From positions 34,386,074 through 34,450,073 of the forward strand of contig JBBMOA010000001.1 in assembly GCA_037954235.1 (NCBI GenBank): a DNA stretch of 64,000 bases. The letters run 5' to 3'. Below, piece after piece: positions 1 to 9,258 of the stretch. The notes under the pieces are model-generated. The model did not search any database. It was not told the DNA's origin and worked only from the letters and a program-made list of their open reading frames with translations. Position numbers and translations under genes: made by a program. Source of the DNA: Aulostomus chinensis. Taxonomy: Eukaryota; Chordata; Actinopteri; Syngnathiformes; Aulostomidae. Within the stretch, counting starts at the first letter, position 1. Each line of letters opens with the position of its first letter.

Positions 1-760
1 GATTGAGTTTAGTTTCAAATAAAGATTAAGATTCAGTTGGTTAATATTAAGATTAAGATTAAGGTTAGGCTGCACATAGAATGAAGTTGATCGAATGTTC
101 TCATAAGAATAGCTGGGCACACTTGAGTGTGTTTAAATGCAGACTTCCTCTTGTGACAACTGATGTCATTGGAAACCATCTTGAGGACATTTGGAGAAAG
201 TTCAATCTTTTAGCTGCAGGTACAGTGACTTACAACACTGCAACAACAACAAAAAAACACCCCTCCAAAAACACTCTTGTCCAACATTTGTGCCCAAATT
301 TTCTCCTCATGAGGCACCAAATCAGGTCAAGTCAGTTTTATTTGTTTAGAACCAAATCACTACAAAAACAGCCATGAAGTTGATCTGGTTGGCACTGGTA
401 TTTGTTCTTGCTGCAGCTCAGGAGTGATTCAGGAGAAGAGTTTCAGAACAGCCAAAGTTGGGGACTGGAATTCTAAAATGTCCCCTGGAACCAAACAACC
501 TTGGGAGGTAAAACCTGCAATCATAGCCACTCAGATGCAGCAGCAGAAGAAGCTGTCATCTACCCTGACAGTCAGAGCATCAAGTCAAGAAAACATCACC
601 ATCTTGTAGTTCCAAACCTTCACCTGTCAGATTCAGCTACTTCTTATTGTGGGACTTTAAATTTGAACACAATGGAATTTGGACAAGGAGTTTTCCTTCA
701 AGTCCAAACATCATCGTCCAGCCTCCAACCAGAGGTCCATCAGTTAACATGGAGCCACAG
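1..760. other. no gene seen; AT-rich repeat-derived DNA
   Basis: Only short, unrelated reading frames occur here and none looks like a known protein. The first 68 bases hold a degenerate GATTAA-type hexamer repeat. Positions 413-465 resemble 10856-10905 (shared core GAAGAGTTTCAGAACAGCC), which marks a small dispersed or duplicated segment. A LINE/SINE-type tail lies inside at 309-371. Confidence 0.6.
309..371 (-). mobile_element. LINE 3'-tail fragment, reverse orientation
   Basis: On the minus strand this reads as the well-known fish LINE end, in which a 'TTGTGATTTGG' core is followed by AATAAA-type sequence and GACTTGA. The plus strand shows TCAAGTCAGTTTTATTTG. The same tail occurs in plus orientation at 3940-3979 and in minus orientation at 2647-2722. 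Only the tail remains. I cannot say from this piece whether a LINE or a SINE using its tail inserted. Confidence 0.6.
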
Positions 761-1272
761 GTGGAGTCTGGATTCTTTTCTAGAATGAGACGGCAATGAC
801 AGTCCTGCCAAGTGACATCACTGACATGACAGGATGACTTCAGTCACGTGACAGGATGACTTCAGTCACATGACTGGATGACTTCAGTCACGTGACTGGA
901 TGACAGTGTAGATGCCAATGTAGAGGTTGGGGAAATAGTCTCTGAGAATCCAGCTTGAAGCCACTCCCTCCTTGTTCTTCAAAAACCCAAACAGAGACCG
1001 TCAGTCTCCGTCCAATCCTGTACTTGGTTCAGTGTTGCTGTTCCATTTTGCAGCAGTAGGTGTCGCTGTGATACCAGGTTCAGTTCAAGAGTCCCAACTC
1101 CAGCTCATGTTGGTGACCTCAGTGGCAGGTAAAATGGCGCTTCAGTGGATCATGTGATCAACTCATGTGTGTCCTCACTGCTCCACAGGTCTGTCAAATG
1201 TTCTGTAAAATAGTTGGACCCAGCAGAGCTGCTAGATTAGGAGTTGATGGAGTCGTTGCAGATACCAGGGTC
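761..1272 (+). repeat. paralogous block A, copy 1
   Basis: This matches 8786-9258 over its whole length in the same orientation, with scattered substitutions. Both copies share GTGGAGTCTGGATTCTTTTC at the left edge and GAGTCGTTGCAGATACCAGG at the right. The main length difference is the 22-bp repeat at 825-904, which has more units here. No conserved reading frame was recognised. With blocks B and C it suggests an old tandem duplication of a larger locus. Confidence 0.85.
825..904 (+). repeat. 22-bp minisatellite (about 3.6 units)
   Basis: Units of the form 'ATGACWGGATGACTTCAGTC' repeat with a 22-bp step. The paralogous copy at 8786-9258 has only about two units, so the array changed length after the duplication. 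Confidence 0.8.
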
Positions 1273-1300
1273 CAGTTCCATCCTCACTACCCCTGGTGAC

Positions 1301-1490
1301 CATGTCAAAGTGTCCTTGAGTAAGAGACTGAACCCCTAAATACTTCTGATGAGTAGGTTGGCTCCTTGCATTGCAGCCTTCAGCATCAGTGTGTGAGTGT
1401 GTGTGAATGAGAGGACATTGTTCAGCTCCTTGAGTGCTGCTGAGGTAGAAAGGCTCTGTACAAACTGAGTCCTTTTACCATTTCTTTCCT
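1301..1490 (+). repeat. dispersed teleost repeat (SINE/MITE-like)
   Basis: The order of segments is that of a very common fish interspersed repeat: 'TGTCCTTGAGTAAGAGACTG', a 'CATCAGTGTGTGAGTGTGTG' stretch, then a tail like 'GTAGAAAGGCTCTGTACAAA' and 'CCTTTTACCATTT'. I recognise it from the general pattern and cannot assign a class from sequence alone. Its tail overlaps the start of paralogous block B. Confidence 0.6.
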
Positions 1491-1968
1491 GCTTCTAGCG
1501 GTGCTGTCGTCACTTCCTGTGACCGTGGAGGGAAGGGGTCCCCCTTCAGAATAAGTTTGATATCATGATGTTACTTCCTCTTCAACACGCCTTTAGCAGA
1601 CCAACTCAGAGAACAGCTCAGTGAGGTAGTGTGGCCGAGTGGTCTCAGGCGCTGGATTTAGGCTCCAGTCTCTGAGGAGGTGTGGGTTCAAATCCCACCA
1701 CTGCCATCATGTCCCAAGTCACTGGAGAGGTGTGGCAGGTTTCTCATAGCCTTTCCTCTCTCTTCCACTGGTATCTTCAAACCTGTGACCGAAAGAAGAA
1801 CCCTCTCCTGAGTCCACAGACCTGAGCATCACTGCTCTGACTACCAGGTTACCTCCTGGTTGTCATGGTGAGGTAGTCAGTTGTTCATTTTGTTTTATGA
1901 CAGAGGCCTCATTGTGAATTAAATAATCCCATTTCTTTACTTGACGTTTCACGCTGTTTCGATTGAAA
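1436..1968 (+). repeat. paralogous block B, copy 1 (carries tRNA-Leu)
   Basis: This aligns with 12019-12822 in the same orientation. The alignment covers the 190 bp before the tRNA (for example TTTAGCAGACCAACTCA), the tRNA itself and the region after it (CTGAGTCCACAGACCTGAGC; AGGTTACCTCCTGGTT). The second copy has about 270 extra bases inside. The match shows that the two tRNA-Leu genes are duplicates of one locus and not independent insertions. Confidence 0.85.
1625..1706 (+). tRNA. tRNA-Leu (anticodon UAG)
   Basis: An 82-base class II tRNA. The acceptor stem GGTAGTG pairs with CACTGCC (one G-U pair) and the discriminator base is A. The A box reads TGGCCGAGTGG and the B box GGTTCAAATCC. The anticodon stem CTGGA/TCCAG closes the loop TTTAGGC, which gives anticodon TAG. 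A long variable arm (TCTCTGAGGAGG region) is present, as expected for Leu. All stems pair, so the gene looks intact. The CCA end is not encoded beyond the first bases, as usual for eukaryotes. No T-run terminator lies in the next 50 bases, so expression is uncertain. Confidence 0.92.
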
Positions 1969-2221
1969 AAGACCAGTTCCTGGAGAAGATCTTCCAGGGG
2001 TCCAGGTTAAAGCGGTGCCCCAGCTGGCACCAGGCGCTGACCCAGGTCCTGCATGGGAGATACTGTCAGTTCTGTTCTGCCCTGCTCACAACCACAGGCT
2101 GGTGTTGAGGCCTGCAGCAACCAGGGCCCCAGTCACCAAGAGTATAAAGGCTGGTCATTGTGGCAGTGGGAGGAGTCAAAATGAAGACAGACCAATGTGA
2201 GCAGGACGTTCCTAGAGAAGT
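1969..2221. other. no gene seen
   Basis: Unique-looking sequence between paralogous block B and a dispersed repeat. It contains one 61-codon open frame with no recognisable features. Confidence 0.5.
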
Positions 2222-2340
2222 CATCCATCCACTTTCTATTCTTATCCTTTAAGGGTCACGGGGGGGGGGGGGGCGATCCCAGGTGACATTGTTCAAGAGG
2301 CAGGGTTCACCCTGGACAGGTCACCAGTCCATCAGGAGAA
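2222..2340 (+). repeat. dispersed teleost repeat fragment with G-run
   Basis: It reads as the 'catccattttct...ggtcgcggggg...ggcagggttcaccctggacaggtcaccagtccatc' type of repeat found throughout fish genomes. The core GGCAGGGTTCACCCTGGACA is clear. A longer copy of the same repeat lies at 13345-13590. An uninterrupted run of about 14 G occurs at 2260-2273, likely expanded from the G-rich centre of the repeat. Confidence 0.65.
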
Positions 2341-2413
2341 ATGAGGTGGTCGGTATCATGCAACCTAAACTAAAACATTAGCCGGATCAAATTCAGATTA
2401 AAGCAAGTGTCTC

Positions 2414-2643
2414 CAGATCAAAGTCAGAATTCCTGATGATGTCATCAGGGCTTTGACAGTAGCTAGAATTCTGTCTTTGATCTCAGGAGGACATGAAAGA
2501 AACCCAATTGAGGAAAGTAGAGGAGAACATTCAGCTTCATTAGAAACACTTGAACTGTTGAACAGTAGAATTTGTTTGAAACAGTTTACAACACTGAGTG
2601 ACAGGATTGAAGAGGGAAGAGTTTTCTACTTTAAATTTAATTC
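2414..2643 (+). repeat. paralogous block C, copy 1
   Basis: This matches 14001-14247 closely, with long identical stretches such as CATTAGAAACACTTGAACTG. Similarity ends abruptly after TTTAAATTTAAT, exactly where a LINE tail begins here (2647). The other copy simply continues with non-LINE sequence, so it shows the empty-site state. Confidence 0.85.
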
Positions 2644-2646
2644 TAT

Positions 2647-2722
2647 CAAGTCAAGTCAATTTTATTTATTTTGTGCCAAATCCCAACAGAAGTTATCTCA
2701 TGACACTTTACAAGTTTATCTA
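2647..2722 (-). mobile_element. LINE 3'-tail fragment, reverse orientation
   Basis: The minus strand gives the standard tail ending in AATAAATAAAATTGACTTGA, preceded by the 'AAAGTGTCATGAGATAACTT' region. It sits immediately before a plus-strand LINE copy (2740-3979) that ends in the same tail, so the pair of tails forms an imperfect inverted repeat around the element. The junction at 2643 is defined by comparison with 14247. Confidence 0.65.
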
Positions 2723-2739
2723 ATGAGACAGGTACCCTG

Positions 2740-3979
2740 GAAGGTATCACGTTGGCCCCCAGCACCACCCTAAGGAACCTAGGAGTTCTCTTTGATCAGG
2801 ATCTGTCCTTTCATGCCCACATTCAGCAAATTTCTAGGACTGCTTTCTTTCATTTGTGAAACATTGCTGAGATCAGACACATCCTGTCTCAAAAAGATGC
2901 AGAAAAACTTGTCCATGCCTTTGTCACTTCCAGGCTGGATTACTGCAATTCCCTCCTATCAGGCTGCACCAGTAGGTCCCTCAAGACTCTCCAGCTGGTC
3001 CAGAACGCTGCTGCCTGACTAGAACTAGTAGAAGAGACCATGTCTCTCCTGTACTGGCCTCTCTGCATGGCTCCCTGTCAAATTTAGAAGAGAATTCAAA
3101 ATTCTCCTTCTACCATCAAAGTCCTTAACAGTCAGGCTCCTTCATACCTGACAGAGCTCCTAGTCCCCTATTATCCAGCTAGAACCCTTCACTCCCAGGA
3201 TGCGGGGTTACTGGTGGTTCCTAGAGTTCTAACAGTAGACTGGGAGCCAGAGCCTTCAGCTATCAGGCTCCCCTCCTGTGGAACCGTCTCACAGTTTCAG
3301 TCCAGGATGCAGACACCCTCTTGACCTATAAGAGCAGACGAAAGACCTTCCTTTTTGATCAGGCTTATAGTTGGGCTGCTTAGGCTGGCCCTTAGATATG
3401 CTGCTAAAGGCTTAGGCTGCTGGGGGATCTCCCATGGTGCACTGGGCTTCTCTCTCCTCCTTTCTGTCCTCCTATATGTGTCATACATAAATCATACTCA
3501 TATGTATTACTAACTCGTCTCCTTCTCCAGAGCCTTCAGGCTCCCCTCATCCCAGATGTGGGTGCTGCTGGAGGAGGCTGCAGACCTGAAGAGGCTCAAA
3601 GTGCCACCCGTAGCTCCACCTGCTCACCGTCTGTCCATCAGTCTCTTCACTAATCTCTCTCTTTATCTCTGTCCCTCTCTTTCCTTCTGCATATCTGTCT
3701 TCCTCCATTATCTGTCTTTGTCTCTGCCCCGCTCTCCTGCTCTCTTTCCCTCCAACCGGTCAAAGCAGAAGGCCGTCCCCACTGATCCTGGATCTGCTCG
3801 ATGTTCCTGTCTGTTAAAAGGAAGGTTTTCATCACCACTGTTGCAGGATGTGCTGCTGATGGAGAATTGTTGGGTGGAGGTTCATTGAAGGAGTTTGGTT
3901 CTAGACCTGCTCTACTAGTAAAGAGTCATGAGAGAACTTTGTTGTGATTTGGTTCAATAGAAATAAAACTGACTTGACC
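2740..3979 (+). mobile_element. 5'-truncated LINE (L2/CR1-like), decayed
   Basis: The translated sequence gives the C-terminal end of a non-LTR reverse-transcriptase ORF. In order there are LRNLGVLFDQDLSFHAHIQQ, then (after a stop codon near 2857) KDAEKLVHAFVTSRLDYCNS, then LKTLQLVQNAAA. Further on, other frames show residues typical of 'SRLKTFLFDQ' near 3330-3360. At least one stop and several frame changes make it non-functional. After the ORF comes a 3' UTR of the common fish LINE type (CAACCGGTCAAAGCAGAAGG; CTGTTAAAAGGAAGGTTTTC), ending in GAAATAAAACTGACTTGACC. The clade is inferred from the motif pattern, not from a search. Confidence 0.8.
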
Positions 3980-4153
3980 AGTGTCATTTGTGGTCTTTTG
4001 TTAATTGCATGCCACATGAAATTATTGTTGGTCAGTTTTCTAGCGACTGTCTCACAGTGGCAAGACAAGAACACTTCTACTTTTGATGATGACAGTTTGT
4101 TCAACACTAAACTTCATCCAGTACCATGTTGTCAAACACTGGAACCTCCACAG

Positions 4154-4226
4154 CACCTGAACAGGGACTTGAACCCTGGACCCTCACATTAAAAGTCTGA
4201 TGCTCTACCATCTGAGCTACTCAGGT
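4154..4226 (-). tRNA. tRNA-Lys (anticodon UUU), slightly degenerate
   Basis: On the minus strand this is a 73-base tRNA with A box TAGCTCAGATGG and B box GGTTCAAGTCC. The loop CTTTTAA gives anticodon TTT. The acceptor stem ACCTGAG pairs with TTCAGGT (one G-U). The first pair is A-U instead of the usual G-C, but both sides changed, so pairing is kept. The anticodon stem TCAGA/TGTGA has one G-G mismatch, which weakens it. It may be a functional variant or an early pseudogene. Confidence 0.75.
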
Positions 4227-4469
4227 TCTTTCTACAGCATTGAGACAGGAAAAGAAACACCTGTGAAGGTCAAACTGCTGCTTTCTTGACTTGTTCAGTC
4301 CTCCATGTTAAAGTCCACCATGCTTTTGACTGGCTCTGATTCTCTGTGGCAAAATCCAACAAGAGGCTCCAAAAATGTCCTGAATGTCGTAAGAATGCAC
4401 AGGACAAGATGTTAGTTTCCTTCATGTCTGCAGTTCCTCCACTGGAAAGTAAAGTCAATGCTGCTCCTC

Positions 4470-4542
4470 TGCTGAAACCTGGGATCGGACCAGGGACCTT
4501 TAGATCTTCAGTCTAACGCTCTCCCAACTGAGCTGGTTCAGT
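4470..4542 (-). pseudogene. tRNA-Phe (GAA) relic
   Basis: The minus strand shows the nearly complete body of a tRNA-Phe: CAGCTCAGTTGGGAGAGCG, the anticodon arm TTAGACTGAAGATCTAA with anticodon GAA, and a T arm. The acceptor ends do not pair (ACTGAAC against TTTCAGC fails at both outer positions), and the T loop reads TCCGATC with the conserved second T lost. These faults suggest a pseudogene. Confidence 0.75.
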
Positions 4543-5148
4543 TCTGAGTGAGGGCCCTGCTTCTGTCATTTATAATCTCTTCCACTCTCACTAGAACTTT
4601 GAGAGGATTGGAGCTTCTGAAGTCCTGAAACAAATCAAACCAGGGACTTTGAACTACACAGTGAAGGAGTTGATCATCAAGGTTGATGGCAGCTTATTAA
4701 GCTTATTAAGTTAAGTTAAGCTTTGATCAAATATAAGAAATGTAAATGAATTCAACATTGATTGCATTTCTCTCCTTTCTTTGGTGCCCTCAGACTTTCT
4801 GAGAACTGTAGGAGGAACTGCTCTCTGTTTGTTCTGCTCAATGGAGGAAGGAATGGAGCTCTAAGTTTTCCAGTTCCTACATCAGTGAATGGACTTTCTG
4901 TGCTGCAAGGAACCAAAGCTACTAAGGAGGATTACAGAGTTTGTCCTTGCTGGAGTCAGTGACTTAATAGAGTCTAACAAAGGGTTGAACCTGAATGAGA
5001 CAGTCACCCTTCAACATGGGGCCATGGCAGAGTGAACCAAGAACACTACAATGGGGGTGAGAGTGGAGCCATGATGGATTCACAGTTCATCACCTCCACC
5101 ATCATGTGGACCACCTGATCACCTCTCCCTCAACCTCTAAATAACTCA

Positions 5149-5220
5149 TTCCCTGACCGGGAATCAAACCCGGGCCGCGGTGGTGAGAGCGCCGAATCCT
5201 AGCCACTAGACCATCAGGGA
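5149..5220 (-). tRNA. tRNA-Glu (anticodon CUC), possibly decaying
   Basis: A 72-base tRNA on the minus strand. The acceptor TCCCTGA/TCAGGGA pairs perfectly, and the A box is TGGTCTAGTGGC. The loop CTCTCAC gives anticodon CTC. The anticodon stem CGGCG/CACCG has one C-A mismatch, and the T loop is TTTGATT in place of TTCGATT, which changes an invariant B-box base. Overall it is close to vertebrate tRNA-Glu. The B-box change could reduce transcription. Confidence 0.8.
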
Positions 5221-6286
5221 CCACACTGAGCGCTCAAACAACAGAGACTATACACAATGACTCAAGAACACAGGACTCTGTTGTCTCAGCTTGAGATGCA
5301 GAGGGTCCACCAAGACCACCACACACCTCAGCCCCCTAAAGACAGTCCACCCCCAGGATCAGCTTCTATCACTCAGTGGTCCAGAACCATTATGAAGCCT
5401 GATCAGGAATGTGAGCAAAGCTCTTGGAACAGGCCTGCTGCCACCACAACTAAGATCCTGCAGGTCACTAGAAACTCCAGTGTCCAGCTGACAAGTGGAC
5501 TTTCCTCTGATCTGTGGTGGTGCTGAGTTTAGCAAACATCTCCAACAAGAAGATGAAGGAGGCCATCAACTCCTCCAAGCTCAACATCTATACTGGCTTT
5601 ACTGGGAGATCAGGAGGTCAAAGCAGATCTTCCCCCTCCACCTCAGATGGTCTCTACTCACAGAGATGAGGGACCAGTTCAAACCAGCTACCTGGAGCTC
5701 CCTTAAGCCATTGTCCCCCTCAGCTAACATCTGGATCTGGACCTGCACCGGTGCTGACTTGTGTCTTGAGTCCCCAGAGTTTGTTGAACCAGAGAAGCTT
5801 CAACTGGTGGTGGTCGTACAACCAAGCGTGAAGGTGAGCCTGCATTGTCTGATCTGGAGCTAATAGGAATTAGCAAGTTAGCAACTGTTCTAGAGTTGCT
5901 GCTGAGTTGAATTAGAATTTATTTGTTGAAAGGTTCCAGTTTCTATGAGGTCAGGGAAGATTGGTGTGGATTCTAAAGGTCCCTGGTTGGATTCCCACCT
6001 CTCACAGAGGACCTGATGCTTCACGTGAGCTGTGGGATTGGTCTTTACTGCTGAGACAGAAAGAATCCTCCCACATTGGCTTCTTTTAACTGTCAACATT
6101 GGTTTGGCTCATTGGAACATTTTTAAACCCTCGTTGCTCAGATTTTACATTAATTTGATCATGACTTGAGACAAATGTTCTGTTTATTAATTAAATAATC
6201 ACTTGAGTTATGAATTTAGTGAGTCAACCAGACTTGGTCCATGACAAAAGTTAGTCTGGTTATTATTCAGTTTCCTTCCAGTTGGA
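5221..6286. other. no gene seen
   Basis: Open frames at 5257-5526 and 5495-5863 overlap in different frames and show no domain, repeat or recognisable motif. Composition is like the surrounding non-coding DNA. I see no splice-bounded exon that I could support. Confidence 0.5.
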
Positions 6287-6322
6287 ACACACACACACAC
6301 ACACACGCACACACACACACAC
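6287..6322 (+). repeat. (AC)n microsatellite
   Basis: Thirty-six bases of alternating A and C with one interruption (ACGC at about 6306). Confidence 0.95.
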
Positions 6323-6804
6323 ATTCACACATTTTGTGAACCAACTCAGGAGTCATCAGGTGTTTTACTCAGAGGGATTCATTCATGATAAATGAGCATG
6401 GAGGAGACCCAGTAATCATCAACACAAGCGTCACATGAGCAGGTCACCACCCACTTTTATTGATTGGTTCTTGTAAGAATCACTCCTAACGCCATCAGGA
6501 GGTCATTTTTTGTCCTGCCCTGTCTCAACTGTTGGAGCACAACTACAGCCTGAACTCTGCCACTACCTTATCCCTCCCTAACATCCTCATACAGACCCAC
6601 TATCTGGACTAGCCTGACCCCCCTGACCCTCATCAGTCACTCGTAGTGCCTCACACTGGAGGGAATAGGAGCGTCTGTGAGCTCTGACTGTTGGGATGCA
6701 CATCCATGTGATGAAGAGCTGTTTTAAACAGGGAATCAGTTGACCTCTTGACCTGTGTGGGCAGGTACAGAGGGACGATTCCATCATGAACAATAATATT
6801 ACTA

Positions 6805-6955
6805 AACAAATGGGTCTTTAGCTTCTTTCTGAAGGCGTCCCCAGCGTCCTCATGTCCAGTGGGAGAGCGTTCCAGAGTCTAGGAGCTGCAACCTGGAAGG
6901 TTCACTCTCCTTCACTGAGGCTGAATCCCTGTGGTCAGGGAGGATAAGGGACCCC
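6805..6955 (+). repeat. dispersed-repeat-like segment
   Basis: The text 'TGGGTCTTTAGCTTCTTTCT ... GGGAGAGCGTTCCAGAGTCT ... GGAGCTGCAACCTGGAAGG' has the wording of a fish interspersed element in which 'TTCCAGAGTCTGGGGGCAGC' is typical. This is recognition by pattern only and the boundaries are approximate. Confidence 0.4.
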
Positions 6956-7026
6956 ATAGGTGTCACTAAAGTGCTTTAGACTGCAAAGCACTCAGCTAAT
7001 CAAGCTGGGATCAACTGCTGTGGTGA

Positions 7027-8577
7027 TCAAGGTATCATCATATATAACAAACAAAGAAAACAAAGTTGAGGAAAAGCACACAAAGAAGAAACTATGAACA
7101 TGAACAGAGCATCTTCTACACCAGATGTCTCACGGCTCAGTAGACCTCTGGTTTGACCCGGAGCAGGTCCAGTCTCCAGGGTGCCCCCATCATTCTGCTT
7201 TTCAGTTGCAGGACATGCAGCAGAATCCCATCGCTCCTCTGCAGAAGAACATATGAGAGCGTCTGCTTGCTCTTCTCTGGCTGGACGTAGGGGAGAGTCT
7301 GCTTGCTCTTCTCTGGCTGGACGTAGGGGAGAGTCTGCTTGCTCTTCTCTGGCTGGACGTAGGGGAGAGTCTGCTTGCTCTTCTCTGGCTGGACGTAGGG
7401 GAGAGTCTGCTTGCTCTTCTCTGGCTGGACGTAGGAGAGAGTCTGTTTGCTCTTCCCTGGCTGGACGTAGGGGAGAGTCTGCTTGCTCTTCTCTGACTGG
7501 ACGTAGGGGAGAGTCTGCTTGCTCTTCTCTGGCTGGACGTAGGGGAGAGTCTGCTTGCTCTTCAGAAGTTTGCTGGACCTTCACTTGAAGGTTATGATTT
7601 TCCTCTTTCAAACAGCTTTTTAAATCCTGAAGATTTCCCAGGATTTCCCACTGAGCACTGTTCCTTTTCTTCTTTTTTGTTCTCACTGCACATAGAAGAC
7701 TCTGAACTTCACCGTTCAGACTCTCACTCTTTGTGGGGTCCTGGTCCTTCCTTGATTCGAGGTGGGCCAACTCTGCAGCGAAGGTCTCTGTCTCCTGAGA
7801 TGCAGTAGAAACTCGTCTACTGCATCGTCTCCTCAAACATCCATTTTCTGCCTCTCTCTCCTCACTCTGGGACCTCAGCTGTTCAAGAGTCGCCTTCTTC
7901 TCAGTGAGTTCTTCTCTCCTTTTGTTCTTCTCTGCCTGGATGGAGTTGAGCTCACACTTGAGGTCACACTTCTCCTTGTAAACCATCTTCACCTCAAGCT
8001 GAAGATTGTGGACTTGTGTGTTCAGGTCTCTGATCTGAGTCTGGTTCTCCTCCCTCACAGATTCAAGGTTGCCCACCATGGCAGACATGTTCTCTACCAG
8101 CTGATATGCAATAATCTTCTCTTGTCCAAGACTAGAAACCTGTCCCCACAAATTCTGGTTTTCTGTCCATCTCTTGTCACACAGAGACTGAAGCTGATCA
8201 AGTGCACTTTTCTTCTCAGTCAGGTCTTCCTCAAGACATTTCATCTCCACCTGTTCTCTCTCCCTCAGAGACTGAACCTGGGTCAGCTCTTTTCTGAGCT
8301 CATTGTTCTCTCCATCAACCTTCCTCCCCTCACGCTGAAGACTGTGGACTGTTGCGTTCAGATCTTCTATCTGAGTCTGGTTCTTGTCCTGGACCGTTTT
8401 GAGGTTGGCCACCACAGCAGTGAGGTTCTGGAGCTCCTGGATTGCTCTTTTATTCTCACGTTCAAGAGTAGAAACTTGTTCCCTCAAGTTCTGGTTTTCT
8501 GCATGTGTGTTGTCACACAGAGACTGAAGCTGCTCAAGGGCAGCTTTCTTCTCAGTCAGGTCCTCCTGCCTTTCAGC
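7027..8577 (-). CDS. last exon of a coiled-coil protein with acidic 12-residue repeats and a hydrophobic C-terminus
   Basis: The open frame runs 516 codons from a plausible splice acceptor (pyrimidine-rich CCTGCTCCTTCATCTCTAAG, exon beginning GCTGAAAGG at 8577) to a TGA at 7027. An in-frame TGA lies upstream at about 8618. There is no good ATG near the start, so this is taken as a 3' exon and earlier exons were not found. Residues 1-330 are Leu/Glu/Lys-rich heptad sequence made of three long repeats, each opening with LTEKKxxLxQL (residues about 7, 119 and 224, steps of 112 and 105). Residues about 337-440 are eight to nine copies of REEQADSPLRPA. The last 25 residues are hydrophobic (LFMFIVSSLCAF...), like a single tail-anchor membrane segment. 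Function unknown. It could belong to the loosely defined golgin/trichohyalin-like coiled-coil proteins of fish. Confidence 0.7.
   Translation of the reverse strand, partial: AERQEDLTEKKAALEQLQSLCDNTHAENQNLREQVSTLERENKRAIQELQNLTAVVANLKTVQDKNQTQIEDLNATVHSLQREGRKVDGENNELRKELTQVQSLREREQVEMKCLEEDLTEKKSALDQLQSLCDKRWTENQNLWGQVSSLGQEKIIAYQLVENMSAMVGNLESVREENQTQIRDLNTQVHNLQLEVKMVYKEKCDLKCELNSIQAEKNKRREELTEKKATLEQLRSQSEEREAENGCLRRRCSRRVSTASQETETFAAELAHLESRKDQDPTKSESLNGEVQSLLCAVRTKKKKRNSAQWEILGNLQDLKSCLKEENHNLQVKVQQTSEEQADSPLRPAREEQADSPLRPVREEQADSPLRPAREEQTDSLLRPAREEQADSPLRPAREEQADSPLRPAREEQADSPLRPAREEQADSPLRPAREEQADALICSSAEERWDSAACPATEKQNDGGTLETGPAPGQTRGLLSRETSGVEDALFMFIVSSLCAFPQLCFLCLLYMMIP
7255..7566 (-). 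repeat. 36-bp coding minisatellite
   Basis: Eight to nine tandem units of 36 bp (plus strand GGCTGGACGTAGGGGAGAGT and following bases), nearly identical. They encode the REEQADSPLRPA repeat in the coiled-coil protein on the minus strand. The unit is a multiple of three, so gain or loss of units keeps the frame. A few units carry point changes (T for A, L for P, V for A at fixed places). Confidence 0.95.
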
Positions 8578-8785
8578 CTTAGAGATGAAGGAGCAGGATC
8601 ACATTGACCAGGATCATTCAGTGGATAAATACAGCTCCTACTGAGATCCACCAGATCTCTGAATGCTCCAACTATACAATCCAATGGAGTCATAGCCTTC
8701 TGTCCTGGGTTGATCTGAAGATCTTGAGCCAGACTAAATCTCCTGGAACTGTCAAGTGTTTAAAGACCAAAACTGCCTCATAAAA

Positions 8786-9258
8786 GTGGAGTCTGGATTC
8801 TTTTCTATAATGTGACGGCAATGACAGTCCTGCAGAGTGACATCACTGACATGACTGGATGACTTCAGTCACATGACTGGATGACAGTGTAGATTCCAAT
8901 GTAGAGGTTGGGGAAATAGTCTCTGAGAATCCAACTTGAAGCCACGCCCTCCTTGTTCTTCAAAAACCCAAACAGCGACCATCAGTCTCCCTCCAATCCT
9001 GTACTTGGGTTCAATGTTGCTGTTCCATTTTGCAGCAGTAGGTGTCGCTGTGATACCAGGTTCAGTTCAAGAGTCCCAACTCCAGCTCATGTTGGTGACC
9101 TCAGTGGCAGGTAAAATGGCGCTTCAGTGGATCATGTGATCAACTCTTGTGTGTCCTCACTGCTCCACAGGTCTGTCAAATGTTCTGTAAAATAGTTGGA
9201 CCCAGCAGAGCTGCTAGATTAGGAGTTGATGGAGTCGTTGCAGATACCAGGGTCCAAA
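8786..9258 (+). repeat. paralogous block A, copy 2
   Basis: Counterpart of 761-1272 in the same orientation, from GTGGAGTCTGGATTC to GATACCAGGGTCC, with the 22-bp minisatellite reduced to about two units. Its left edge lies 200 bp upstream (in the minus-strand gene sense) of the coiled-coil exon. Confidence 0.85.

Noticed and set aside
24..68. Possible telomere-like repeat at the window start
   Set aside because: The hexamer is a degenerate GATTAA, not TTAGGG, and covers under 50 bases.
4640..4670. Short minus-strand T-arm-like sequence (GTTCAAAGTCCCTGG)
   Set aside because: Too short, with no A box or acceptor stem; at most a tRNA crumb.
5946..6006. tRNA-like stretch (TCTAAAGGTCCCTGGTTGGA)
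   Set aside because: Resembles the 3' part of tRNA-Phe, but the T stem does not pair and no acceptor or anticodon arm could be placed.
7181..8607. Plus-strand open frames of 135 and 281 codons opposite the coiled-coil exon
   Set aside because: They are antisense shadows. The minus-strand frame has heptad structure and a coherent repeat, while the plus-strand translations are Leu/Ser-rich mirror sequence without domains.
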